Source of the DNA: Alitta virens | Lineage: Eukaryota; Annelida; Polychaeta; Phyllodocida; Nereididae | DNA: 64,000 nt | Direction: 5' to 3' | Assembly: GCA_932294295.1 (NCBI GenBank) | Contig: OW028578.1 | Coordinates: 39,313,410 to 39,377,409 of the forward strand | Shown here: positions 1-13,300 of the stretch, one piece after another | Numbering within the stretch: position 1 is the stretch's first letter | Layout of the letters: each line of letters opens with the position of its first letter | Position numbers and translations under genes: made by a program | Notes under the pieces: generated by a model | Databases searched by the model: none | Told to the model about the DNA's origin: nothing | The model's input: the letters and a program-made list of their open reading frames with translations, nothing else

Positions 1-1735
1 ACTATTGGCTATTTAATGGTACCAAATATTGGTGCTTACTGGATGGCTAACTACCCAGCTACCAGAAATGTGTTGAGCCAAGTTAAAATATTTTGTGGAA
101 AATGACACATAAAAGTCAGGGAGCTGGGTATATAGAATGATAGCAGAAATTTTGTAGTGTATTTATGAGATAGCCTTATTCATTGGCTATTTTAATGGTA
201 CCAAATATTGGTGCTTACTGGATAGCTAACTACCCAGCTACTAGAAATTTGTTGAGCAAAGTTAAAATATTTTGTGGAAAATGACGCATTAAAGTCTGGG
301 AGCTAGGTATATAGAATGATAGCAGAAATTTGGTAGTGTATGTATTAGATAGCTTTAACTATTGTCTATTTAATGTTACCAAATATTGGTGCTTACTGGA
401 TAGCTAACTACCCAGCTACCAGAAATTTGTTGAGCAAAGTTAAAATATTTTGTGGAAAATGACACATAAAAGTCTGGGAGCTGGGTATATAGAATGATAG
501 CAGAAATTTGGTAGTGTATTTATTAGATAGCCTTATTCCTTGGCTATTTAATGGTACCAAATATTGGTGCTTACTGGATAGCTAACTATCCAACTACCAG
601 AAATTTGTTGAGCAAAGTTAACTTTTTTTGTGCAAAATGACACATAAAAGTCTGGGAGCTGGGTATATAGAATGATAGCAGAAATTTGGTAGTGTATTTA
701 TTAGATAGCCTTATTCATTGGCTATTTAATGGTAACAAATATTTGTGCTTACTGGATAGCTAACTACCCAGCTACCAGAAATTTGTTGAGCAAAGTTAAG
801 ATATTTTGTGGTAAATGACACATAAAAGTCTGGGAGCTGGGTATATAGAATGATAGCAGAAATTTGGTAGTGTATGTATTAGAAAGCTTTTACTATTGGC
901 TATTTAAGGGTACCAAATATTGGCGCTTACTGGATAGCTAACTACCCAGCTACCAGAAATTTGTTAAGCAAAGTTAACTTTTTTGATTGAAAATGCCACA
1001 TAAAAGTCTGGAAGCTGGGTATATGGAATGATATCAGAAATTTGGTAGTGTATGTATTAGATAGCTTTAACTATTGGCTATTTAATGGTACCAAATATTG
1101 GCGCTTACTGGATAGTTAACTACCCAGCTACCTGAAATTTGTCGAGCAAAGTTAAAGTATTTTGTGGAAAATGACACATAAAAGTCTGGGAGCAGGGTAT
1201 ATAGAATGATAGCAGAAATTTGGTAGTGTATGTATTAGATAGCCTGATTCATTGGCTATTTAATGGTACCAAATATTGGTGCTTACTGGATAGCTAACTA
1301 CAGAGCTACCAGAAATTTGTTGAGCAAAGTTAACTTTTTTTGTAGAAAATGACACATAAAAGTCTGGAGCTGGGTATATAGAATGATAGCAGAAATTTGG
1401 TAGTGTATGTATTAGATAGCTTTAACTATTGGCTATTTAATGGTACCAAATATTGGCGCTTACTGGATAGCTAACTACCCAGCTACCAGAAATTTGTTGA
1501 GCAAAGTTAAAATATTTTGTGGAAAATGACACATAAAAGTCTGGGAGCTGGGTATATAGAATGATAGCAGAAATTTAGTAGTGTATGTATTAGATAGCCG
1601 GATTCATTGGCTATTTAATGGTACCAAATATTGGCGCTTACTGGATAGCTAACTACTGAGCTACCAGAAATTTGTTGAGCAAAGTTAACTTTTTTTGTGG
1701 AAAATGACACATACAAGTCTGGGAGCTGGGTATAT
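1..1735. repeat. Left flank of the array: units with many private variants
   Basis: This stretch holds nearly ten tandem units. Several private variants occur that I do not see in the later blocks, for example AATGTGTTGAGCC near 68-80, GTCAGGGAGC near 114, GTCGAGCAAAG near 1141 and GATTGAAAATGCC near 985. Subtype order is irregular, and I found no long copy of the stretch elsewhere in the window. This fits an older or less recently homogenised segment, or the end of a block whose partner lies outside the window. No unique DNA and no gene are present. Confidence 0.75.
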
Positions 1736-2444
1736 AGAATGATAGCAGAAATTTGGTAGTGTATGTATTAGATAGCTTTAACTATTGGCTAATTAATGGT
1801 ACCAAATATTGGCGCTTACTGGATAGCTAACTACCCAGCTACCAGAAATTTGTTGAGCAAAGTTAAAATATTTTGTGGAAAATGCCACATAAAAGTCTGG
1901 GAGCTGGGTATATGGAATGGTAGCAGAAATTTGGTAGTGTATTTATTACATTGCCTTATTCATTGGCTATTTAATGGTACAAAATATTGTTGCATACTAG
2001 ATTGCTAACTACCCAGCTACCAGAAATTTGTTGAGCAAAGTTAACTTTTTTGTGAAAAATGACACATTAACGTCTGGGAGCTGGGTATATAGAATGATAG
2101 CAGAAATTTGGTAGTGTATGTATTAGATAGCTTTAACTATTGGCTAATTAATGGTACCAAATATTGGCGCTTACTGGATAGCTAACTACCCAGCTACCAG
2201 AAATTTGTTGAGCAAAGTTAAAATATTTTGTGGAAAATGCCACATAAAAGTCTGGGAGCTGGGTATATGGAATGGTAGCAGAAATTTGGTAGTGTATTTA
2301 TTACATTGCCTTATTCATTGGCTATTTAATGGTACAAAATATTGTTGCATACTAGATTGCTAACTACCCAGCTACCAGAAATTTGTTGAGCAAAGTTAAC
2401 TTTTTTGTGAAAAATGACACATTAACGTCTGGGAGCTGGGTATA
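1735..2444. repeat. Perfect 355-bp two-unit tandem duplication
   Basis: Bases from about 1735 to 2089 are repeated at about 2090 to 2444. I compared the two 355-bp copies base by base and found no difference. Each copy has one unit of the stop-free subtype (GGCTAATTAATGG start, ATGCCACAT, TATATGGAATGG) and one unit of the divergent GCATACTAGATTGC subtype ending in CACATTAACGTC. Both edges are sharp, because flanking units belong to other subtypes. Perfect identity against the usual few percent between units points to a recent duplication, or an assembly duplication. Confidence 0.92.
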
Positions 2445-4938
2445 TAGAATGATAGCAGAAATTTGATATTGTATTTATTAGATAGCCTTATTCATTGGCT
2501 ATTTAATGGTACCAAATATTTGTGCTTACTGGATAGTTAACTACCCAGCTACCTGAAATTTGTTGAGCAAAGTTAAAGTATTTTGTGGAAAATGACACAT
2601 AGAAGTCTGGGAGCAGGGTATATAGAATGATAGCAGACATTTGGTAGTGTATGTATTAGATAGCCTGATTCATTGGCTATTTAATGGTACCAAATATTGG
2701 TGCTTACTGGATAGCTAACTACAGAGCTACCAGAAATTTGTTGAGCAAAGTTAACTTTTTTTGTAGAAAATGACACATAGAAGTCTGGGAGCAGGGTATA
2801 TAGAATGATAGCAGACATTTGGTAGTGTATGTATTAGATAGCCTGATTCATTGGCTATTTAATGGTACCAAATATTGGTGCTTACTGGATAGCTAACTAC
2901 AGAGCTACCAGAAATTTGTTGAGCAAAGTTAACTTTTTTTGTAGAAAATGACACATAAAAGTCGGAAGCTGGGTATATAGAATGATAGCAGAAATTTGGT
3001 AGTGTATGTATTAGATAGCTTTAACTATTGGCTATTTAATGGTACCAAAAATTGGCGCTTACTGGATAGCTAACTACCCAGCTACCAGAAATTTGTTAAG
3101 CAAAGTTAACTTTTTTGGTTGAAAATGCCACATAAAAGTCTGGGAGCTGGGTATATAGAATGATAGCAGAAATTTGATATTGTATTTATTAGATAGACTT
3201 ATTCATTGGCTATTTAATGGTACCAAATATTTGTGCTTACTGGATAGCTAACTACCCAGCTACAAGAAATTTGTTGAGCAAAGTTAAAATATTTTGTGGA
3301 AAATGACACATAAAAGTCTGGGATCTGGGTATATAGAATGATAGCAGAAATTTAGTAGTGTATGTATTAGATAGCCGGATTCATTGGCTATTTAATGGTA
3401 CCAAATATTGGCGCTTACTGGATAGCTAACTACCGAGCTACCAGAAATTTGTTGAGCAAAGTTAACTTTTTTTGTGGAAAATGACACATAAAAGTCTGGG
3501 AGCTGGGTATATATAGAATGATAGCAGAAATTTGGTAGTGTATGTATTAGATAGCTTTAACTATTGGCTATTTAATGGTACCAAATATTGGCGCTTACTG
3601 GATAGCTAACTACCCTGCTACCAGAAATTTGTTAAGCAAAGTTAACTTTTTTGGTTGAAAATGCCACATGAAAGTCTGGGAGCTGGGTACATAGAATGAT
3701 AGCAGAAATTTGGTAGTGTATTTATTAGATAGCCTGATTCATTGGCTATTTAATGGTACCAAATATTGGCGCTTACTGGATAGCTAACTACCGAGCTACC
3801 AGAAATTTGTTGAGCAAAGTTAACTTTTTTTGTGGAAAATGACACATAAAAGTCTGGGAGCTGGGTATATATAGAATGATAGCAGAAATTTGGTAGTGTA
3901 TGTATTAGATAGCTTTAACTATTGGCTATTTAATGGTACCAAAGATTTGTGCTTACTGGATAGCTAACTACCCAGCTACCAGAAGTCTGTTGAGCAAAGT
4001 TAACTTTTTTGTGAAAAATGACACATAAAAGTCTGGGAGCTGGGTTTATAGAATGATAGCAGAAATTTGGTAGTGTATGTATTAGATAGCTTTAACTATT
4101 GGCTATTTAATGGTACCAAATATTGGTGCTTACTGGATGGCTAACTACCCAGCTACCAGAAATTTGTTGAGCAAAGTTAAAATATTTTGTGGAAAATGAC
4201 ACATAAAAGTCTGGGAGCTGGGTATATAGAATGATAGCAGAAATTTGGTAGTGTACTTATTAGATAGCCTTATTCATTGGCTATTTAATGGTATCAAATA
4301 TTTGTGCTTACTGGATAGCTAACTACCCAGCTACAAGAAATTTGTTGAGCAAAGTTAAAATATTTTGTGGAAAATGACACATAAAAGTCTGGGAGCTGGG
4401 TATATAGAATGATAGCAGAAATTTAGTAGTGTATGTATTAGATAGCCGGATTCATTGGCTATTTAATGGTACCAAATATTGGCGCTTACTGGATAGCTAA
4501 CTACTGAGCTACCAGAAATTTGTTGAGCAAAGTTAACTTTTTTTGTGGAAAATGACACATAAAAGTCTGGGAGCTGGGTATATGGAATGATAGCAGAAAT
4601 TTGGTAGTGTATGTATTAGATAGCCATATTCATTGGCTATTTAATGGCACCAAATATTGGTGCTTACTGGAAAGCTAACTATCCAACTACCAGAAATTTG
4701 TTGAGCAAAGTTAACTTTTTTTGTGCAAAATGACACATAAAAGTCTGGGAGCTGGGTATATAGAATGATAGCAGAAATTTGGTAGTGTATGTATTAGATA
4801 GCCTGATTCATTGGCTATTTAATGGTACCAAATATTGGCGCTTACTGGATAGCTAACTACCGAGCTACCAGAAATTTGTTGAGCAAAGTTAACTTTTTTT
4901 GTTGAAAATGACACATAAAAGTCTGGGAGCTGGGTATA
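2090..4938. repeat. 16-unit higher-order block A1
   Basis: A1 aligns with 4939 onward at a shift of 2849 bp near its left end and 2670-2671 bp after the extra single unit at 2599-2954. Shared rare markers are CACATTAACGTC (2417/5266), CCAAAAATTGG (3046/5716), GGATCTGGG (3321/5992), CCACATGAAAG (3664/6334) and AGAAGTCTGTTG (3981/6651). The copies stop matching near 4561/7231, where A1 has TATATGGAATGA and a unit with GGCACC and TATCCAACTACC. The block is all satellite, with no coding sequence. Confidence 0.82.
2599..2954. repeat. Single-unit (178-bp) tandem duplication
   Basis: Two consecutive units share the rare variants CACATAGAAGTC and GCAGACATTTGG (2634 and 2812, exactly 178 bp apart), together with GAGCAGGG and the ACAGAGCT form of the left dyad arm. 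These variants do not appear elsewhere in the window. In the related block at about 5450 the same place has one unit, with AAAAGTC and GCAGAAATTTGG. The duplication is therefore private to this copy and happened after the 16-unit block was copied. Confidence 0.85.
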
Positions 4939-7900
4939 TAGAATGATAGCAGAAATTTGGTAGTGTATGTATTAGATAGCTTTAACTATTGGCTAATTAA
5001 TGGTACCAAATATTGGCGCTTACTGGATAGCTAACTACCCAGCTACCAGAAATTTGTTGAGCAAAGTTAAAATATTTTGTGGAAAATGCCACATAAAAGT
5101 CTGGGAGCTGGGTATATGGAATGGTAGCAGAAATTTGGTAGTGTATTTATTACATTGCCTTATTCATTGGCTATTTAATGGTACAAAATATTGTTGCATA
5201 CTAGATTGCTAACTACCCAGCTACCAGAAATTTGTTGAGCAAAGTTAACTTTTTTGTGAAAAATGACACATTAACGTCTGGGAGCTGGGTATATAGAATG
5301 ATAGCAGAAATTTGATATTGTATTTATTAGATAGCCTTATTCATTGGCTATTTAATGGTACCAAATATTTGTGCTTACTGGATAGTTAACTACCCAGCTA
5401 CCTGAAATTTGTTGAGCAAAGTTAAAGTATTTTGTGGAAAATGACACATAAAAGTCTGGGAGCAGGGTATATAGAATGATAGCAGAAATTTGGTAGTGTA
5501 TGTATTAGATAGCCTGATTCATTGGCTATTTAATGGTACCAAATATTGGTGCTTATTGGATAGCTAACTACAGAGCTACCAGAAATTTGTTGAGCAAAGT
5601 TAACTTTTTTTGTAGAAAATGACACATAAAAGTCGGGAGCTGGGTATATAGAATGATAGCAGAAATTTGGTAGTGTATGTATTAGATAGCTTTAACTATT
5701 GGCTATTTAATGGTACCAAAAATTGGCGCTAACTGGATAGCTAACTACCCAGCTACCAGAAATTTGTTAAGCAAAGTTAACTTTTTTGGTTGAAAATGCC
5801 ACATAAAAGTCTGGGAGCTGGGTATATAGAATGATAGCAGAAATTTGATATTGTATTTATTAGATAGCCTTATTCATTGGCTATTTAATGGTACCAAATA
5901 TTTGTGCTTACTGGATAGCTAACTACCCAGCTACAAGAAATTTGTTGAGCAAAGTTAAAATATTTTGTGGAAAATGACACATAAAAGTCTGGGATCTGGG
6001 TATATAGAATGATAGCAGAAATTTAGTAGTGTATGTATTAGATAGCCGGATTCATTGGCTATTTAATGTACCAAATATTGGCGCTTACTGGATAGCTAAC
6101 TACCGAGCTACCAGAAATTTGTTGAGCAAAGTTAACTTTTTTTGTGGAAAATGACACATAAAAGTCTGGGAGCTGGGTATATATAGAATGATAGCAGAAA
6201 TTTGGTAGTGTATGTATTAGATAGCTTTAACTATTGGCTATTTAATGGTACCAAATATTGGCGCTTACTGGATAGCTAACTACCCAGCTACCAGAAATTT
6301 GTTAAGCAAAGTTAACTTTTTTGGTTGAAAATGCCACATGAAAGTCTGGGAGCTGGGTATATAGAATGATAGCAGAAATTTGGTAGTGTATTTATTAGAT
6401 AGCCTGATTCATTGGCTATTTAATGGTACCAAATATTGGCGCTTACTGGATAGCTAACTACCGAGCTACCAGAAATTTGTTGAGCAAAGTTAACTTTTTT
6501 TGTGGAAAATGACACATAAAAGTCTGGGAGCTGGGTATATATAGAATGATAGCAGAAATTTGGTAGTGTATGTATTAGATAGCTTTAACTATTGGCTATT
6601 TAATGGTACCAAATATTTGTGCTTACTGGATAGCTAACTACCCAGCTACCAGAAGTCTGTTGAGCAAAGTTAACTTTTTTGTGAAAAATGACACATAAAA
6701 GTCTGGGAGCTGGGTTTATAGAATGATAGCAGAAATTTGGTAGTGTATGTATTAGATAGCTTTAACTATTGGCTATTTAATGGTACCAAATATTGGTGCT
6801 TACTGGATGGCTAACTACCCAGCTACCAGAAATTTGTTGAGCAAAGTTAAAATATTTTGTGGAAAATGACACATAAAAGTCTGGGAGCTGGGTATATAAA
6901 ATGATAGCAGAAATTTGGTAGTGTACTTATTAGATAGCCTTATTCATTGGCTATTTAATGGTATCAAATATTTGTGCTTACTGGATAGCTAACTACCCAG
7001 CTACAAGAAATTTGTTGAGCAAAGTTAAAATATTTTGTGGAAAATGACACATAAAAGTCTGGGAGCTGGGTATATAGAATGATAGCAGAAATTTAGTAGT
7101 GTATGTATTAGATAGCCTGATTCATTGGCTATTTAATGGTACCAAATATTGGCGCTTACTGGATAGCTAACTACCGAGCTACCAGAAATTTGTTGAGCAA
7201 AGTTAACTTTTTTTGTGGAAAATGACACATAAAAGTCTGGGAGCTGGGTATATATAGAATGATAGCAGAAATTTGGTAGTGTATGTATTAGATAGCTTTA
7301 ACTATTGGCTATTTAATGGTACCAAATATTGGCGCTTACTGGATAGCTAACTACCCAGCTACCTGAAATTTGTTAAGCAAAGTTAAAATATTTTGTGGAA
7401 AATGCCACATAAAAGTCTGGGAGCTGGGTATATGGAATGGTAGCAGAAATTTGGTAGTGTATTTATTACATTGCCTTATTCATTGGCTATTTAATGGTAC
7501 AAAATATTGTTGCATACTAGATTGCTAACTACCCAGCTACCAGAAATTTGTTGAGCAAAGTTAACTTTTTTTGTGAAAAATGACACATTAAAGTCTGGGA
7601 GCTGGGTATATAGAAAGATAGCAGAAATTTGATATTGTATTTATTAGATAGCCTTATTCATTGGCTATTTAATGGTACCAAATATTGGCGCTTACTGGAT
7701 AGCTAACTACCGAGCTACCAGAAATTTGTTGAGCAAAGTTAACTTTTTTTGTGGAAAATGACACATAAAAGTCTGGGAGCTGGGTATATATAGAATGATA
7801 GCAGAAATTTGGTAGTGTATGTATTAGATAGCTTTAACTATTGGCTATTTAATGGTACCAAATATTGGCGCTTACTGGATAGCTAACTACCCAGCTACCA

Positions 7901-8857
7901 GAAATTTGTTAAGCAAAGTTAACTTTTTTGGTTGAAAATGCCACATGAAAGTCTGGGAGCTGGGTATATAGAATGATAGCAGAAATTTGGTAGTGTATTT
8001 ATTAGATAGCCTGATTCATTGGCTATTTAATGGTACCAAATATTGGCGCTTACTGGATAGCTAACTACCGAGCTACCAGAAGTCTGTTGAGCAAAGTTAA
8101 CTTTTTTGTGAAAAATGACACATAAAAGTCTGGGAGCTGGGTTTATAGAATGATAGCAGAAATTTGGTAGTGTATGTATTAGATAGCTTTAACTATTGGC
8201 TATTTAATGGTAACAAATATTGGTGCTTACTGGATGGCTAACTACCCAGCTACCAGAAATTTGTTGAGCAAAGTTAAAATATTTTGTGGAAAATGACACA
8301 TAAAAGTCTGGGAGCTGGGTATATAGAATGATAGCAGAAATTTGGTAGTGTACTTATTAGATAGCCTTATTCATTGGCTATTTAATGGTATCAAATATTT
8401 GTGCTTACTGGATAGCTAACTACCCAGCTACAAGAAATTTGTTGAGCAAAGTTAAAATATTTTGTGGAAAATGACACATAAAAGTCTGGGAGCTGGGTAT
8501 ATAGAATGATAGCAGAAATTTAGTAGTGTATGTATTAGATAGCCGGATTCATTGGCTATTTAATGGTACCAAATATTGGCGCTTACTGGATAGCTAACTA
8601 CTGAGCTACCAGAAATTTGTTGAGCAAAGTTAACTTTTTTTGTGCAAAATGACACATAAAAGTCTGGGAGCTGGGTATATAGAATGATAGCAGAAATTTG
8701 GTAGTGTATGTATTAGATAGCCTGATTCATTGGCTATTTAATGGTACCAAATATTGGCGCTTACTGGATAGCTAACTACCGAGCTACCAGAAATTTGTTG
8801 AGCAAATTTAACTTTTTTTGTTGAAAATGACACATAAAAGTCTGGGAGCTGGGTATA
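4939..8857. repeat. 22-unit higher-order block A2
   Basis: A2 carries the same subtype order as A1 for its first 14-15 units. It then holds a second, internally duplicated stretch: CCACATGAAAG at 6334 and 7941, AGAAGTCTGTTG at 6651 and 8078. It aligns with the next block (8858 onward) at 3919 bp, using GTCGGG (5632/9551), GGATCTGGG (5992/9911), CCACATGAAAG (6334/10254) and AGAAGTCTGTTG (6651/10571). Its extra length over A1 is about six units, consistent with unequal exchange inside the block. No gene is seen. Confidence 0.82.
8031..8200. repeat. Hybrid satellite unit at an unequal-exchange junction
   Basis: The first part of this unit has the GGCGC and CTACCGAGCT form seen at 6421-6480. The second part switches to AGAAGTCTGTTG followed by GGTTTATAGAATG, the form seen in the next unit at 6601-6720. 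At 6.3-6.7 kb these two forms are separate neighbouring units. Here they are fused within the short shared stretch GAGCTACCAGAA (about 8069-8080) and one unit is missing. This is the signature of a crossover inside a unit. Confidence 0.75.
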
Positions 8858-10311
8858 TAGAATGATAGCAGAAATTTGGTAGTGTATGTATTAGATAGCT
8901 TTAACTATTGGCTAATTAATGGTACCAAATATTGGCGCTTACTGGATAGCTAACTACCCAGCTACCAGAAATTTGTTGAGCAAAGTTAAAATATTTTGTG
9001 GAAAATGCCACATAAAAGTCTGGGAGCTGGGTATATGGAATGGTAGCAGAAATTTGGTAGTGTATTTATTACATTGCCTTATTCATTGGCTATTTAATGG
9101 TACAAAATATTGTTGCATACTAGATTGCTAACTACCCAGCTACCAGAAATTTGTTGAGCAAAGTTAACTTTTTTGTGAAAAATGACACATTAACGTCTGG
9201 GAGCTGGGTATATAGAATGATAGCAGAAATTTGATATTGTATTTATTAGATAGCCTTATTCATTGGCTATTTAATGGTACCAAATATTTGTGCTTACTGG
9301 ATAGTTAACTACCCAGCTACCTGAAATTTGTTGAGCAAAGTTAAAGTATTTTGTGGAAAATGACACATAAAAGTCTGGGAGCAGGGTATATAGAATGATA
9401 GCAGAAATTTGGTAGTGTATGTATTAGATAGCCTGATTCATTGGCTATTTAATGGTACCAAATATTGGTGCTTACTGGATAGCTAACTACAGAGCTACCA
9501 GAAATTTGTTGAGCAAAGTTAACTTTTTTTGTAGAAAATGACACATAAAAGTCGGGAGCTGGGTATATAGAATGATAGCAGAAATTTGGTAGTGTATGTA
9601 TTAGATAGCTTTAACTATTGGCTATTTAATGGTACCAAAAATTGGCGCTTACTGGATAGCTAACTACCCAGCTACCAGAAATTTGTTAAGCAAAGTTAAC
9701 TTTTTTGGTTGAAAATGCCACATAAAAGTCTGGGAGCTGGGTATATAGAATGATAGCAGAAATTTGATATTGTATTTATTAGATAGCCTTATTCATTGGC
9801 TATTTAATGGTACCAAATATTTGTGCTTACTGGATAGCTAACTACCCAGCTACAAGAAATTTGTTGAGCAAAGTTAAAATATTTTGTGGAAAATGACACA
9901 TAAAAGTCTGGGATCTGGGTATATAGAATGATAGCAGAAATTTAGTAGTGTATGTATTAGATAGCCGGATTCATTGGCTATTTAATGGTACCAAATATTG
10001 GCGCTTACTGGATAGCTAACTACCGAGCTACCAGAAATTTGTTGAGCAAAGTTAACTTTTTTTGTGGAAAATGACACATAAAAGTCTGGGAGCTGGGTAT
10101 ATATAGAATGATAGCAGAAATTTGGTAGTGTATGTATTAGATAGCTTTAACTATTGGCTATTTAATGGTACCAAATATTGGCGCTTACTGGATAGCTAAC
10201 TACCCAGCTACCAGAAATTTGTTAAGCAAAGTTAACTTTTTTGGTTGAAAATGCCACATGAAAGTCTGGGAGCTGGGTATATAGAATGATAGCAGAAATT
10301 TGGTAGTGTAT
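8858..10311. repeat. Start of third block A3
   Basis: This repeats 4939-6392 at 3919 bp and therefore holds the same unit order: stop-free unit, GCATACTAGATTGC unit, GAGCAGGG unit, ACAGAGCT/GTCGGG unit, CCAAAAATTGG unit, ACAAGAAATTTG/GGATCTGGG unit, GCCGGATTC unit and CCACATGAAAG unit. The similarity continues into the 10-unit block that follows, to about 11570. A shorter stretch from about 9960 to 10311 is repeated again at about 14955-15306 (shift 4995 bp). Confidence 0.8.
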
Positions 10312-13300
10312 TTATTAGATAGCCTGATTCATTGGCTATTTAATGGTACCAAATATTGGCGCTTACTGGATAGCTAACTACCGAGCTACCAGAAATTTGT
10401 TGAGCAAAGTTAACTTTTTTTGTGGAAAATGACACATAAATGTCTGGGAGCTGGGTATATATAGAATGATAGCAGAAATTTGGTAGTGTATGTATTAGAT
10501 AGCTTTAACTATTGGCTATGTAATGGTACCAAATATTTGTGCTTACTGGATAGCTAACTACCCAGCTACCAGAAGTCTGTTGAGCAAAGTTAACTTTTTT
10601 GTGAAAAATGACACATAAAAGTCTGGGAGCTGGGTTTATAGAATGATAGCAGAAATTTGGTAGTGTATGTATTAGATAGCTTTAACTATTGGCTATTTAA
10701 TGGTACCAAATATTGGTGCTTACTGGATGGCTAACTACCCAGCTACCAGAAATTTGTTGAGCAAAGTTAAAATATTTTGTGGAAAATGACACATAAAAGT
10801 CTGGGAGCTGGGTATATAGAATGATAGCAGAAATTTGGTAGTGTACTTATTAGATAGCCTTATTCATTGGCTATTTAATGGTATCAAATATTTGTGCTTA
10901 CTGGATAGCTAACTACCCAGCTACAAGAAATTTGTTGAGCAAAGTTAAAATATTTTGTGGAAAATGACACATAAAAGTCTGGGAGCTGGGTATATAGAAT
11001 GATAGCAGAAATTTAGTAGTGTATGTATTAGATAGCCTGATTCATTGGCTATTTAATGGTACCAAATATTGGCGCTTACTGGATAGCTAACTACCGAGCT
11101 ACCAGAAATTTGTTGAGCAAAGTTAACTTTTTTTGTAGAAAATGACACATAAAAGTCTGGGAGCTGGGTATATATAGAATGATAGCAGAAATTTGGTAGT
11201 GTATGCATTAGATAGCTTTAACTATTGGCTAATTAATGGTACCAAATATTGGCGCTTACTGGATAGCTAACTACCGAGCTACCAGAAATTTGTTAAGCAA
11301 AGTTAAAATATTTTGTGGAAAATGCCACATAAAAGTCTGGGAGCTGGGTATATGGAATGGTAGCAGAAATTTGGTAGTGTATTTATTACATTGCCTTATT
11401 CATTGGCTATTTAATGGTACAAAATATTGTTGCATACTAGATTGCTAACTACCCAGCTACCAGAAATTTGTTGAGCAAAGTTAGTTTTTTTGGGAAAAAT
11501 GACACATTAAAGTCTGGGAGCTGGGTATATAGAATGATAGCAGAAATTTGATACTGTATTTATTAGATAGCCTTATTCATTGGCTATTAAATGGTACCAA
11601 ATATTTGTGCTTACTGGATAGTTAACTACCCAGCTACCTGAAATTTGTTGAGCAAAGTTAACTTTTTTTGTGGAAAATGACACATAAAAGTCTGGAAGCT
11701 GGGTATATAGAATGATAGCAGAAATTTGGTAGTGTATTTATTAGTTAGCCTTATTCATTGGCTATTTTAATGGTACCGAATATTGGTGCTTACTGGATAG
11801 CTAACTACCCAGCTACTAGAAATTTGTTGAGCAAAGTTAAAATATTTTGTGGAAAATGACAAATAAAAGTCTGGGAGCTAGGTATATAGAATGATAGCAG
11901 AAATTTAGTAGTGTATGTATTAGGTAGCCTGATTCATTGGCTATTTAATGGTACCAAATATTGGTGCTGACTGGATGGCTAACTACCCAGCTACCAGAAA
12001 TTTGTTGAGCAAAGTTAAAATATTTTGTGGAAAATGACACATAAAAGTCTGGGAGCTGGGTATATAGAATGATAGCAGAAATTTGGTAGTGTACTTATTA
12101 GATAGCCTGATTCATTGGCTATTTAATGGTACCAAATATTGGCGCTTACTGGATAGCTAACTACCGAGCTACCAGAAATTTGTTGAGCAAAGTTAACTTT
12201 TTTTGTGGAAAATGACACATAAATGTCTGGGAGCTGGGTATATATAGAATGATAGCAGAAATTTGGTAGTGTATGTATTAGATAGCTTTAACTATTGGCT
12301 ATGTAATGGTACCAAATATTTGTGCTTACTGGATAGCTAACTACCCAGCTACCAGAAGTCTGTTGAGCAAAGTTAACTTTTTTGTGAAAAATGACACATA
12401 AAAGTCTGGGAGCTGGGTTTATAGAATGATAGCAGAAATTTGGTAGTGTATGTATTAGATAGCTTTAACTATTGGCTATTTAATGGTACCAAATATTGGT
12501 GCTTACTGGATGGCTAACTACCCAGCTACCAGAAATTTGTTGAGCAAAGTTAAAATATTTTGTGGAAAATGACACATAAAAGTCTGGGAGCTGGGTATAT
12601 AGAATGATAGCAGAAATTTGGTAGTGTACTTATTAGATAGCCTTATTCATTGGCTATTTAATGGTATCAAATATTTGTGCTTACTGGATAGCTAACTACC
12701 CAGCTACAAGAAATTTGTTGAGCAAAGTTAAAATATTTTGTGGAAAATGACACATAAAAGTCTGGGAGCTGGGTATATAGAATGATAGCAGAAATTTAGT
12801 AGTGTATGTATTAGATAGCCTGATTCATTGGCTATTTAATGGTACCAAATATTGGCGCTTACTGGATAGCTAACTACCGAGCTACCAGAAATTTGTTGAG
12901 CAAAGTTAACTTTTTTTGTAGAAAATGACACATAAAAGTCTGGGAGCTGGGTATATATAGAATGATAGCAGAAATTTGGTAGTGTATGCATTAGATAGCT
13001 TTAACTATTGGCTAATTAATGGTACCAAATATTGGCGCTTACTGGATAGCTAACTACCGAGCTACCAGAAATTTGTTAAGCAAAGTTAAAATATTTTGTG
13101 GAAAATGCCACATAAAAGTCTGGGAGCTGGGTATATGGAATGGTAGCAGAAATTTGGTAGTGTATTTATTACATTGCCTTATTCATTGGCTATTTAATGG
13201 TACAAAATATTGTTGCATACTAGATTGCTAACTACCCAGCTACCAGAAATTTGTTGAGCAAAGTTAGTTTTTTTGGGAAAAATGACACATTAAAGTCTGG

